NCBI GenBank assembly: GCA_022819825.1
Contig: JAJEGM010000012.1
Span: 1-64,000, forward strand
Direction of reading: 5' to 3'
Origin: Acidimicrobiia bacterium
Lineage (GTDB): Bacteria; Actinomycetota; Acidimicrobiia; Acidimicrobiales; Bin134
Length of the DNA: 64,000 bases
A program made the translations under genes and the position numbers. Numbering within the stretch: the stretch's first letter is position 1; each line of letters begins with the position of its first letter. Below the pieces are notes generated by a model. It did not search any database and had not been told where the DNA came from. It saw nothing but the letters and a program-made list of their open reading frames with translations. Below, piece after piece: positions 47,541 to 55,889 of this stretch.

Positions 47541-48941
47541 TTACTCCTCGTCGGGCTCTTCGAAGGATGGCCGAGAGCCGATGACCACGGTGAGATTGAT
47601 GTGCTCGCCGTCGCGGACCACCTCCAGCTCCACTTCCGTTCCCGGAACACGGAACTGAACCTTGGCCGCCAACTCGGTGAACGTTGAAACCACCTCACCG
47701 TCGATCAGCACTATCAAATCCCCAGCCATCAACCCGGCTAGCTCGGCGGGAGTGTCGGGCGACACTTCCACCACCAGGGCACCCGGAAGGCCAATCTCCG
47801 GATCAGCTCCGTATACGCCCAGGTATCCCAGTTCGGTGCTCTCTCCGCTCAATATGCGCTGCGCGATGTTGAGGGCGATGTCAGAAGGGATGGCAAACCC
47901 CAACCCGATGTTCCCAAACGAACCGTCGGTCTGGATAAGCGTGTTCATTCCGATGACCTGACCGTTGCTATTGGCCAGGGCACCCCCTGAATTGCCCCGG
48001 TTTATGGGTGCATCGGTCTGGATCATCTCCACAAAGGCACTGTCGCCGGTTCCCTCTCTCACCGCTCGCCCCACCGCGCTCACGATCCCGGAAGTCACCG
48101 ATTGCTGCAACCCGAACGGGCTTCCCACTGCCACGGCCAACTGTCCCACTTCGACGGTTGACCGGTCGGCAAAGACCGCGGGCGTCAGCGTCATGTCGGT
48201 ATCGACCCTCACCAAACCCACATCAATGGCCGGTGCTGTGCCCACTACCACGCCCTCCGCCCGGACCCCGTCGGCAAATTGAACTCTCACCATCTCGGCC
48301 TCACCGAGAACGTGGGCGTTGGTGAGAATGAGGCCGGACGCGTCGTAGATGATCCCCGAGCCCTGTCCGTAAGTCGGAGCATCCTCGGGGATCTCCGACT
48401 CAAGGTCAGGGCTATCCGGGTTCAGATCAGGAGGCGCTGGGGATTCTTGATCCAATGCATCCACGTTCACCTCAATGAGCACTACCGAGGGAATGACAGC
48501 ACGGGCCACCGCCACCACCGGATCGCCGAGCACCAAAGGAGCCTCCGATTGGCCCGAGTCAGAGGGTTCGCCGGACGACGGCGAGTCGGAGGGTGCCACG
48601 ACCATCGGTGTCTGAAGCGGTGGCGATTCCTGTGGTGAGGCACTCACCACCTGCGGCCCGGAGACCACCACGATCTCAGGAGGAGGGGCATCCTGATTGA
48701 AGAAGACGCTGCCGACACCGATCCCGATGCCCACCAGCCCAAGTACGGCCAAGACCACCGACGTCACCAGCATGACCACTGCGGGATTGCGGGGTTGGCT
48801 CGACCGATCTCCTGTCGGCCCCCAAGACACCACCTCCACGGTGCGGGGGGTTGGCAAGTTTCTGGGCTGCTCGGCTGGGCCTTCCAGTTCCCACCCCAAG
48901 GGATCCCACTCCGACCGGGGATCGTCGGGCTCGTTGCTCAT
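47541..48941 (-). CDS. HtrA/DegP-like membrane-anchored serine protease
   Basis: A 466-residue protease: about 65 cytoplasmic residues (acidic, Pro-rich), one membrane helix (VMLVTSVVLAVLGLVGIGIG), a Ser/Pro linker, then a trypsin-like domain and a PDZ domain. Catalytic triad: His in LTNAHVLGEAEMV, Asp in AIDVGLVRVDTDM, Ser in RGNSGGALANSNGQVIGMNT. The PDZ has SPDTPAELAGLMAGDLIVLI. It degrades or senses misfolded exported proteins. It lies between smc and ftsY, where mycobacteria have no such gene. The start sits in a 35-bp duplicated junction. Confidence 0.92.
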   Translation of the reverse strand: MSNEPDDPRSEWDPLGWELEGPAEQPRNLPTPRTVEVVSWGPTGDRSSQPRNPAVVMLVTSVVLAVLGLVGIGIGVGSVFFNQDAPPPEIVVVSGPQVVSASPQESPPLQTPMVVAPSDSPSSGEPSDSGQSEAPLVLGDPVVAVARAVIPSVVLIEVNVDALDQESPAPPDLNPDSPDLESEIPEDAPTYGQGSGIIYDASGLILTNAHVLGEAEMVRVQFADGVRAEGVVVGTAPAIDVGLVRVDTDMTLTPAVFADRSTVEVGQLAVAVGSPFGLQQSVTSGIVSAVGRAVREGTGDSAFVEMIQTDAPINRGNSGGALANSNGQVIGMNTLIQTDGSFGNIGLGFAIPSDIALNIAQRILSGESTELGYLGVYGADPEIGLPGALVVEVSPDTPAELAGLMAGDLIVLIDGEVVSTFTELAAKVQFRVPGTEVELEVVRDGEHINLTVVIGSRPSFEEPDEE

Positions 48942-48997
48942 TTTGTGTGGTGAGTTTCCAGCGGCTCGTTACTCATCTTGAGTGGTGAGTCCTCAGC
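48928..48997 (-). repeat. 35-bp tandem duplication at the smc/htrA junction
   Basis: 48928-48962 and 48963-48997 match at 29 of 35 positions. Each unit contains an ATG with Ser-Asn-Glu-Pro codons; the smc-proximal unit also contains the smc stop. So both gene ends were duplicated together. Confidence 0.85.
48938..48976 (-). CDS. 12-codon mini-ORF between smc and htrA
   Basis: MSNEPLETHHTK then TGA, the stop overlapping the htrA ATG (ATGA). Its first five residues equal those of the protease (MSNEP). Same length and geometry as the rbfA/truB mini-ORF. The smc stop lies 16 nt upstream. Confidence 0.4.
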   Translation of the reverse strand: MSNEPLETHHTK

Positions 48998-51900
48998 CTT
49001 GTTCGAGAAGTACCTTCGATTGTGAGGCTACCACCACTTTTTCGGAAAGCACCTTCGAGCTGCCCCCCGGCTTCATGGAAACGCCGTAGAGGCAATCGGC
49101 CGCTTCCATCGTGCGCTTTTGGTGGCTGACTATCAGCAACTGGGCATCTGCTCGGAACTCGTCGATGAGCTGAAGGAAGCGGTGCAGATTGACATCATCA
49201 AGAGCCGCCTCCACTTCGTCCATGACATAGAACGGCGAAGGACGGCTGCGGAACACCGCGAACAGAAAGGCCAGCGCGGTAAGCGAGCGCTCCCCTCCCG
49301 AAAGCAGGCTCAGGCGGCGGATGTTCTTGCCCGACGGTCGGGCCTCGATCTCCACCCCGGTGTCCAGCAGGGCGTCGGGCTGGGTGAGCCGCAGCTTGCC
49401 CTCGCCGCCGGGAAACAGCGTCTGGAACAGTTCGGAGAAGTTGCGCTCCACATCGGCATAGGCCGACGAGAACACGCTGACGATCTCCTCGTCGATCTTG
49501 CGAATGATCTTGCGGAGCTCTCGACGGCTTTGTCGAATATCGTCAATCTGGCCCTGGGTGAACTCATAGCGCTCCGAGAGTGCCTCGTATTCTTCCAGCG
49601 CCAACGGGTTCACAGGCCCCATAATGCGCAGCTCCTGCTCCAGAGCCCTGATCCGGTCGGAGGGAGCAACGCCCGGCTCCAAGGGAGGGCATTCCGCAGC
49701 CACAGCCTCGCCGGGTTCGCAGTCCAGCTCCCGGCGACAGCGGTCGACCGCCGCCTCCAGCCTGATCCCCGCCTCGGCCAACTCAATCTCGGCGCTGCGG
49801 TCCCGTTCTTGGCACTGTCCCAGCCGAGCCTCGGCCTGAGCCCGCTGGCTTCGCAGATCCTGAAGCCTTTGGGCCGCGGCCCGAGCTGCCTCTGATTCCT
49901 GCGCCCTTCGGCGGCGAAGGTCTTCAAGCTGGTGGTCTGCCTCTTGGACCCTCCGAGCCAATAGGTCTGTGAGTAGGTCGACGACAGCTAGCCGCAAGTC
50001 GACGGCCTCCCGTCGAGATGCAACTTCGGCGCGAGCTTGAGCCATCTCGCTCAACCGCCGCTCAATGTCATCTCGCTGTGTCGATAGCAGGCGGCGGCGC
50101 TCTTCCAACCCTGCGGCCCGTATTCGGTAGTCGGAGCGAAGGGTGCTCACGGTCTGGGACTTGTGAGACAACTCATCGCGTTCTCGGTTCATGCTCTCCA
50201 CACGCGCCTGATGCTCGGCGATCCTGGCCTCGTGTTCGGGCAGTTCCTCTTGCAGCTCGCCAGCCCGACGCTGATCCTCGGCGATCCTGGCATCCAGTTC
50301 TCCACGTCGGGGGCCGAACGCAGCAATTCCCACTTCCACGTCGCGCAGCTCCCGTTCCACCGCGGCGGCTCGCCCCCGGGCAGTCTCCAGAGCCTCCGAC
50401 TGGATCGATGCCGTCTGCCGAGCCTGGGCCGCTCGCTCCTCGGCCTCCTCTCGCCGGCGGTCGACAATCGCAAGATCTTGCTTGGCAGCGTCCTCTGCTT
50501 CAGATGCCCGCGCCAATGCCTGCTCGGCTTCTTCCAGCAAACCTCTGGTGGCCCCTGAGCGCCGAACTCCCACTCGCCATCCCGACGGGGAGAACCGGTC
50601 GCCCCGGCGGGTTACTACCACCGCGGAGGGATCGGCGACTGCCGCCGCAGCCGCCTGCTCACTGCTCTCCACCACCCCAACCGAGCCAACCAAGGCGTCG
50701 AGCAGCTGGTCCATGCCCGCTACCGAGGAATGCACGTGGGAGCGCAGAGGAACACCGACCGCCGGGGTCGCCGCGGCTGGACCCGATCCGCTCAGGGCCA
50801 AGACCGCCCCGCTCACATTGTCTGCTTCCAGGGTGGCTATGGCTCGCATGGCGACCTCGGTATCGGTGGCAACCACCGCGGCCACCGCTTCGCCCGCCGC
50901 AGCTTCAAAGGCCGCCTCCCACCCCCGATCGATGTCGACAACCTCGAGTAGCGTGCCCACCACACCATCGATGCCGGCCAGACGCTGGGCACCAGACTGA
51001 TCGCGCGCCTCGTCCAAGGCGAGGGAGAGGGCTTCCCGCCGTGCCTCCCACGCATGGCGTTCGCCAACCGCTTCGGCGAGCACGGCTCTCTGATGCTCGC
51101 TCGCCGCTCGGGCCTCGTCTACCAACCGATCGGCACCGTCGAGCTCGTGTCGCTGGGACTGCTCAGCCTCTTCCATGCTCGTGGCCTCAGCCCAGCTTCG
51201 GTCCAGCTCCTCCACCAATGCCTGTTGACGTCCTTCCAACTCCTCAAGGTTCCGGCCCAGGCGGTCTGATTCCGCTTGATCCCGTTGGATCGACGCCTCC
51301 AAGATTCTCAACTCGCCTTTGATCCGAGGGGCATCCGGTGCCGATAACGGCAGGTTCTGGTCGCCCCACCGCTCGTCGAACAACAGACGAAGCTGTTCCA
51401 ACTGCTGTTCGGCATCGGCCACAACGGCCTCATCGGGTGCCAATGCCGTCGCGGCGTCCTCAACTTCGCGCAGCTCTCTGCCCAGTCGGTTTGACTCGGC
51501 CTCCAATGTGGCCACCACATCCTCGTCCACGCCGGCATTTCGCTCCCGCTGCAAGCGCAGGCGGCGCTCCGACATCAGCGCCTCCATCCCTCGAAGCCGT
51601 TCGGTGAGCCCCTCGAAGCGCATCAGCGCGTCGCTGATGTCCTGCCCGTCAGTCGCTGACAATTGAGCTTCGGCCGCGGCCAAGTCTCGGTCTACGGCCT
51701 CCACCTGGACCGCCAGTTGCTCCATCTCGCGGCGATCGGCCGCCTGGTCCTGAGTCAGCTGGCGAACCCGCCGGCGAAGCTGGTCGATCTCCTGTCCCGC
51801 AAGATGGCGACGAAGACCGCCCAGTTCTGCCAGAAGGCCGCCGTGCCGCCGGGCCGCCTCGGCTTGACGCTCCAATGGCCGCAACTGGCGTCGAATCTCC

Positions 51901-52487
51901 CGCACCACATCGGATAGCCGGGTGAGGTTGGCCTCAGACGCGGCTAGCCGCCGTTCCGACTTCTCCTTGCGGCGGCGATACTTCAACACGCCCGCGGCCT
52001 CCTCGATGACGGCCCGACGGTCTTCAGGCCGGGCGCTCAGAACCCCTTCGATCTGGCGCTGGGAGACGATCACATGCTGCTGGCGGCCAACGCCGGAGTC
52101 GCTCAGCAGTTCCTGAATGTCGAGCAGCCGACAGGGAACTCCGTTGATGGCATACGTGCTGTCCCCACTCCGGAACAGCGTCCGAGTGATGGTGACCTCT
52201 TCGAATTCGATAGGCAGCAGACGCGAAGAGTTGTCGATGCTCAGCGACACTTCCGCCCGACCCAACGCCGCTCGAGAGGTAGTTCCCGCGAAGATGACGT
52301 CTTCCATCTTGGCCGAGCGCACCGACGTCGGGGCTTGGGCCCCCAGAGTCCAGGCCACCGCGTCGACCACGTTGGACTTGCCGCTGCCGTTGGGCCCGAC
52401 GATTACCGTCACGCCGGGCTCGAATACCAGCGTGGTCGGATCGGCGAAAGACTTGAACCCCTTGAGCGTCAGCGCCTTCAAGAACAC
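48993..52487 (-). CDS. smc: Chromosome condensation protein SMC
   Basis: A 1164-residue SMC ATPase organising and segregating the chromosome. Walker A is VIVGPNGSGKSNVVDAVAWT; two long coiled coils flank a hinge around 505-640 (GIDGVVGTLLEVVDIDRGWE); the C-terminal head has the signature LSLLSGGERSLTALAFLFAV and Walker B PFYVMDEVEAALDDVNLHRF. Start is GTG 52487 (VFLKALTLKGFKSFAD). The last 25 residues contain a diverged repeat (SKVLSEK and SKVLLEQ, 39 bp apart). The ScpA/ScpB partners are not in the window. Confidence 0.96.
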   Translation of the reverse strand: MFLKALTLKGFKSFADPTTLVFEPGVTVIVGPNGSGKSNVVDAVAWTLGAQAPTSVRSAKMEDVIFAGTTSRAALGRAEVSLSIDNSSRLLPIEFEEVTITRTLFRSGDSTYAINGVPCRLLDIQELLSDSGVGRQQHVIVSQRQIEGVLSARPEDRRAVIEEAAGVLKYRRRKEKSERRLAASEANLTRLSDVVREIRRQLRPLERQAEAARRHGGLLAELGGLRRHLAGQEIDQLRRRVRQLTQDQAADRREMEQLAVQVEAVDRDLAAAEAQLSATDGQDISDALMRFEGLTERLRGMEALMSERRLRLQRERNAGVDEDVVATLEAESNRLGRELREVEDAATALAPDEAVVADAEQQLEQLRLLFDERWGDQNLPLSAPDAPRIKGELRILEASIQRDQAESDRLGRNLEELEGRQQALVEELDRSWAEATSMEEAEQSQRHELDGADRLVDEARAASEHQRAVLAEAVGERHAWEARREALSLALDEARDQSGAQRLAGIDGVVGTLLEVVDIDRGWEAAFEAAAGEAVAAVVATDTEVAMRAIATLEADNVSGAVLALSGSGPAAATPAVGVPLRSHVHSSVAGMDQLLDALVGSVGVVESSEQAAAAAVADPSAVVVTRRGDRFSPSGWRVGVRRSGATRGLLEEAEQALARASEAEDAAKQDLAIVDRRREEAEERAAQARQTASIQSEALETARGRAAAVERELRDVEVGIAAFGPRRGELDARIAEDQRRAGELQEELPEHEARIAEHQARVESMNRERDELSHKSQTVSTLRSDYRIRAAGLEERRRLLSTQRDDIERRLSEMAQARAEVASRREAVDLRLAVVDLLTDLLARRVQEADHQLEDLRRRRAQESEAARAAAQRLQDLRSQRAQAEARLGQCQERDRSAEIELAEAGIRLEAAVDRCRRELDCEPGEAVAAECPPLEPGVAPSDRIRALEQELRIMGPVNPLALEEYEALSERYEFTQGQIDDIRQSRRELRKIIRKIDEEIVSVFSSAYADVERNFSELFQTLFPGGEGKLRLTQPDALLDTGVEIEARPSGKNIRRLSLLSGGERSLTALAFLFAVFRSRPSPFYVMDEVEAALDDVNLHRFLQLIDEFRADAQLLIVSHQKRTMEAADCLYGVSMKPGGSSKVLSEKVVVASQSKVLLEQG

Positions 52488-52559
52488 CTAATCGACCCTA
52501 CCCAGCCCAAGGGCGCGATTTGTGGAACTACGCCGAGTTGGCTGAATGGAGGCGGCGGG

Positions 52560-53405
52560 TCAGATCTGGCACTGCTCGCAGTAGTACGTCCACCGGCGGC
52601 GGAAGCGGTACTTCTGGATCGGGCGATGACAGCGGGGGCAAGGCCGTCCGCCCTTGCCGGCCTGCTTGAACACGTTGAGGTACTCCTCGTAGCCGCCCGG
52701 CTTTCCGTGTACGTCCACGTAGAAGCCATCCTCCAAAGTCGCGCCCCGGTGTTTGGCCGCATCGTGCAAGGTTTCCACCATCGCCCGGTGCAATCGCCTG
52801 ACCTCTTGAGGTCCCAAGGAGTTCGGCAGGCGGTCGAACCGCAAACCAGCTGCGAACAAGATCTCGTCTGAGTACATCTCACCCAGTCCAACCACCACGC
52901 GGTCATCGGTCAGCACGGCTTTCAGCTTGGCGTCTTGGGCCAAAAGGATCTCGCCGAACATCCGCCACGGCACCGGCTGTTCGAGGGGATCAATCCCCAG
53001 TCCCCCCAATTCGGGGACTTCCTCAATCAGCTTTTCGGCATTGGCCAAGAACAGGGTGGCATCGCCAGTTCCGTCTACCAGTCGAAGCTGCCCGCTCTTG
53101 GTGAAGGTGATCGCCACCGCGGTATTGGGCTCAATGCTGTCTCGGTTGGCGTGGCGTCGGAGCTGGCCTCCACTGCCCAGATGAGCAACCACCACATCCT
53201 CGCCGTCCAGACCCATAATCAAGTACAGCCCCCGACGGCGGACATTGGTGATCTTCATCTTCTCCAGCCGGGCCGCAAGCTTCTTTGCCCCTCCGGACCG
53301 CTTGGCGTGCCCGGTTTCGAAGACCTCCACAGACTTGATGCGAAGACCAGACAGTTCTCTGTCCAGGTCGCGGCGAATGGTCTCGATTTCGGGTAGTGCG
53401 ATCAT
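52560..53405 (-). CDS. Fpg/MutM-fold protein without catalytic residues
   Basis: A 281-residue member of the formamidopyrimidine-DNA glycosylase family at the conserved rnc-fpg-smc position. The fold is intact: helix PEIETIRRDLDREL, barrel, H2TH helices (LAQDAKLKAVLTDDRVVVGL) and a CxxC...CxxC zinc finger (PCPRCHRPIQ, YYCEQCQI). But the N-terminus reads MIALPE instead of MPELPE, so the Pro nucleophile and Glu are Ile and Ala. The Lys of RRxKYLL is Leu (RRRGLYLI), DPRRFG is DGTGDAT, and GxGNIYA is GLGEMYSD. Normal 8-oxoguanine or Fapy excision is therefore unlikely. It may bind DNA without cutting or do different chemistry. ATG 53405 is the only start fitting the helix. Confidence 0.85.
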   Translation of the reverse strand: MIALPEIETIRRDLDRELSGLRIKSVEVFETGHAKRSGGAKKLAARLEKMKITNVRRRGLYLIMGLDGEDVVVAHLGSGGQLRRHANRDSIEPNTAVAITFTKSGQLRLVDGTGDATLFLANAEKLIEEVPELGGLGIDPLEQPVPWRMFGEILLAQDAKLKAVLTDDRVVVGLGEMYSDEILFAAGLRFDRLPNSLGPQEVRRLHRAMVETLHDAAKHRGATLEDGFYVDVHGKPGGYEEYLNVFKQAGKGGRPCPRCHRPIQKYRFRRRWTYYCEQCQI

Positions 53406-53461
53406 CGGATCACTCCTCGTAGTCCTTCTCCTTCTACCACTTCTGCTCCTGCCGAGATCAC
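53402..53461 (-). CDS. 19-codon mini-ORF bridging rnc and the Fpg-like gene
   Basis: Begins MISAGAEVVEG; its GTG overlaps the rnc stop (GTGA) and its TGA overlaps the ATG of the Fpg-like gene (ATGA). Only Met-Ile is shared with the downstream protein, so duplication origin is doubtful. Purine-rich composition means the segment may simply be the ribosome-binding region. Confidence 0.2.
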   Translation of the reverse strand: MISAGAEVVEGEGLRGVIR

Positions 53462-54180
53462 GGGGCTGCTCCAGAGACAGCGGCCACTTCATCATGGTCC
53501 AGGGTTTGCCAGGCCGAGGCAGCAGCGGCCTGCTCGGCTTGCTTTTTGGACCGACCTCGGCCTCGACCTCGTTCTTCGCCGCCCACATGCACAACGGCGA
53601 GGAACTGCTTGGCATGGTCGGGGCCCTTCTCCGTCAGGCGGTACTCCGGGGCATTTTGGCCGCTGCGGGCGCAGTACTCCTGCAACCTCGTCTTGAAATC
53701 CCTGATGCCCGGGCGTTCGGATGCCGCGGCGATGCGATCATCCAGCCATTCCCGAACCAACTCGATCAGTCTCTCCCACGGGGCGTCCAGATAGACCGCG
53801 CCGATCACCGCTTCCATGGCATCGGAGAGGATTGACAGCTTTTCCCGCCCCCCGGACGCCTCTTCACCGCGACCCAGGCGGAGGGCCTTTCCCAACTGCA
53901 ACTCGACCGCGAGATCGGCCAAGGCTTCGGCTCGGACCACCTCGGCTCGCAACGGTGCCAGTTGGCCTTCGGCCATTTCGGGGTAGGCGGTGTAAATGTG
54001 GTCGGTTACCACCAAAGCCAAAACGGCATCACCCAAGAACTCCAGACGCTCGTTGGAAGAAGTCCCGGCATGGTCGGCACACCAGGATCGGTGGGTCAGC
54101 GCCTCGACGAGCAAGCTGGGCTGGGCGAATTGGTAGCCGAGGCGATCGGCTAGAGCAGCGATGTCGGATTCAGCGGTCAG
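53458..54180 (-). CDS. rnc: Ribonuclease III
   Basis: An RNase III of about 240 residues cleaving double-stranded rRNA precursors and mRNA hairpins. The catalytic domain has ALTHRSW, SSNERLEFLGDAVLALVVTD (signature) and SILSDAMEAVIGAVYLDAPW (metal-binding Asp/Glu); a dsRNA-binding domain follows (FKTRLQEYCARSGQNAPEYR ... KKQAEQAAAASAWQTL). Homology extends upstream of the first standard start in frame (TTG 54114): LADRLGYQFAQPSLLVEAL is the family's first helix. The next in-frame candidate is CTG 54180, overlapping the acpP stop as CTGA, and no ATG, GTG or TTG lies between. So a CTG start is proposed. Confidence 0.9.
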   Translation of the reverse strand: MTAESDIAALADRLGYQFAQPSLLVEALTHRSWCADHAGTSSNERLEFLGDAVLALVVTDHIYTAYPEMAEGQLAPLRAEVVRAEALADLAVELQLGKALRLGRGEEASGGREKLSILSDAMEAVIGAVYLDAPWERLIELVREWLDDRIAAASERPGIRDFKTRLQEYCARSGQNAPEYRLTEKGPDHAKQFLAVVHVGGEERGRGRGRSKKQAEQAAAASAWQTLDHDEVAAVSGAAP

Positions 54181-54476
54181 GAGCTTCGGCTCAGGCGGCC
54201 GTGGACATAGTCGACGGCGTCTCGCACCGTCTTGAGATCCTCCAGGTCTTCGTCATCGATGCTGAAGCCAACAGTCCTCTCGCTCAACTCCTCTTCCAGG
54301 GTTTCCACGAGCTCGATGAGAGCAAGTGAATCGGCGTCGAGATCGTCGGCAAATGCCTGTCCTTCGGTGATCCGGTCCGGGGAAATCTCCAAGATGTCGG
54401 CCAGGCATTCAGTGACGAGGGTCAAAACCCCGTCGCGATCTAGCGGGCTCTGTTCGACATGGGTTTCGGATGGCAC
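54177..54476 (-). CDS. acpP: Acyl carrier protein
   Basis: A 99-residue ACP: VLTLVTECLADILEISPDRI, then FADDLDADSLALIELVETLE with the DSL serine that carries 4'-phosphopantetheine, then SIDDEDLEDLKTVRDAVDYV. GTG 54476 with GGAG upstream is chosen over a longer frame to 54515. Follows plsX, as in many bacteria, tying acyl chain supply to phospholipid synthesis. Upstream at about 54518-54523 a TATACT could be a -10 element, but no -35 partner is clear. Confidence 0.93.
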   Translation of the reverse strand: MPSETHVEQSPLDRDGVLTLVTECLADILEISPDRITEGQAFADDLDADSLALIELVETLEEELSERTVGFSIDDEDLEDLKTVRDAVDYVHGRLSRSS

Positions 54477-54565
54477 GGCATCTCCGGGGCGGTTAAGCAA
54501 CTCGGCGCCCGACAAGTATACGCCAGCTTGTCCCTCTCCTTACCCACCAAGGACTGAGGGAATCC

Positions 54566-55561
54566 CTATTCGGAGGACAAAATCCGGCGCAATGAGCCCA
54601 CAGTGTCGCGTTCGGCCAGTTCATGGGCCACTTCTATGGCATTGGCCAATGCCCTTGGGGACGATGCCCCATGGCTGATGATCGTGACACCCCTCACCCC
54701 GAGGAGGATGGCACCACCCACCGAATCAGGGTTGAACTTGTCGTAGAGCGGGGTCAGCGCGGGTGCCAGCATCTCGGCCCCCTGCCTGGCCTCGTCAGAG
54801 GAGTCGAACGCCTCCAACAGTGCGCTGATTAGTTGCTTGGCCACGCCCTCAGCGGTCTTGAGGGCGACGTTCCCGGTGAAACCGTCCGTGACGATCACAT
54901 CCACCAGATCCTCCAGCAGATCCCGTCCTTCGACGTTGCCGGCGAACACCGCACCCGTCCGGGCTTGCCAGGTTTTGTCCTCCAACAACTCAAAGGCCTC
55001 CTTGACCAAGGGCGATCCTTTGCCGGCCTCCTCCCCGTTGGACAAGAGCCCGACTCGGGGCTCCGCAACCCCCCAGCGGTCGCGGCAGTACACCGCACCC
55101 ATCTGGGCGAACTGCACCAGCCACTCCGCGCTGCACTCGGTGTTGGCACCCGAATCCAGCATCACGTTTGGCCAAGCACGGCCGGGAACGACGATCGGCG
55201 TGGCGATAGCGGGACGGGACACACCCCGGATACGCCCCATCCTCAACAGGGACGCCGCCATGGCTGCTCCGGTATTGCCACCGCTGACCATGGCAGAGGC
55301 GCGGCCATCGCGAACCGCCTCGGCTGCCCGCACCACAGAAGAGTCCTTCATCTTTCGCACGCTGGACGCCGCTTCGGCCCCCATGGAGATCACTTGCGAC
55401 GCGGGAACCACCTCGAACTCGCCGTCATCGGGCAATTGCTCGGGTTGACCCACCAGCAACACGGGAATGCCCTGCTCAGCCGCGATTCGGACACCGGCCA
55501 ACACCGACTGAGGGGCATTGTCGCCCCCCATTGCATCAACGGCAACGGGAAGCGATGTCAA
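54566..55561 (-). CDS. plsX: Phosphate acyltransferase PlsX
   Basis: A 331-residue enzyme turning acyl-ACP into acyl-phosphate for glycerolipid synthesis. LPVAVDAMGGDNAPQSVLAG opens it; MVSGGNTGAAMAASLLRMGR, VMLDSGANTECSAEWLVQFA and VGLLSNGEEAGKGSPLVKEA are family blocks, and IVTDGFTGNVALKTAEGVAK follows. TTG 55561 is selected because AGGAGG lies seven bases before it; a TTG at 55621 would translate the 15-bp repeat array into SQFAI-type repeats. Confidence 0.94.
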   Translation of the reverse strand: MTSLPVAVDAMGGDNAPQSVLAGVRIAAEQGIPVLLVGQPEQLPDDGEFEVVPASQVISMGAEAASSVRKMKDSSVVRAAEAVRDGRASAMVSGGNTGAAMAASLLRMGRIRGVSRPAIATPIVVPGRAWPNVMLDSGANTECSAEWLVQFAQMGAVYCRDRWGVAEPRVGLLSNGEEAGKGSPLVKEAFELLEDKTWQARTGAVFAGNVEGRDLLEDLVDVIVTDGFTGNVALKTAEGVAKQLISALLEAFDSSDEARQGAEMLAPALTPLYDKFNPDSVGGAILLGVRGVTIISHGASSPRALANAIEVAHELAERDTVGSLRRILSSE

Positions 55562-55572
55562 AGGACCCTCCT

Positions 55573-55633
55573 CAAATTGCGAAATGGCAAATAGCGATAT
55601 GGCAAATTGCGATGTGGCCAATTGGCGGTATGG
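55573..55633 (-). repeat. Four 15-bp tandem repeats upstream of plsX
   Basis: Units at 55573-55587, 55588-55602, 55603-55617 and (16 bp, more diverged) 55618-55633 follow CAAATTGCGATATGG on the plus strand. They fill the gap between the rpmF stop and the plsX ribosome site. They could be a repressor binding array, an expanded leader, or slippage without function. AT-rich relative to the rest of the window. Confidence 0.85.
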
Positions 55634-55639
55634 AAGGGC

Positions 55640-55819
55640 TCAGGCCACTTCCATGGCTTCGCGGCCGGCGTACCACCCGCACACCCCGCACACCCGGTGC
55701 GGCCGCTTGACCGCTCCACAGCGGGGACACGTGCTCTGCGCTGGTGCCGATACTCGCCAAGCCGCGGCCCGGCGGCTTCGGCCCTTGGCCTTGGAAGTTT
55801 TCTTCTTGGGTACAGCCAT
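55640..55819 (-). CDS. rpmF: 50S ribosomal protein L32
   Basis: A 59-residue L32: MAVPKKKTSKAKGRSRRAAA, then zinc-ribbon cysteines CPRCGAVKRPHRVCGVCGWY and AGREAMEVA. It has all four cysteines, so it is the zinc-bound (C+) form. Sits between DUF177 and plsX, the classical yceD-rpmF-plsX arrangement. Confidence 0.96.
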   Translation of the reverse strand: MAVPKKKTSKAKGRSRRAAAWRVSAPAQSTCPRCGAVKRPHRVCGVCGWYAGREAMEVA

Positions 55820-55889
55820 CGAACGGTCCTAGGTGTGGAGAAAGAATGCCGCGCCGCGGATGAATCCGGCGCTGATGCGACTAATAAAT

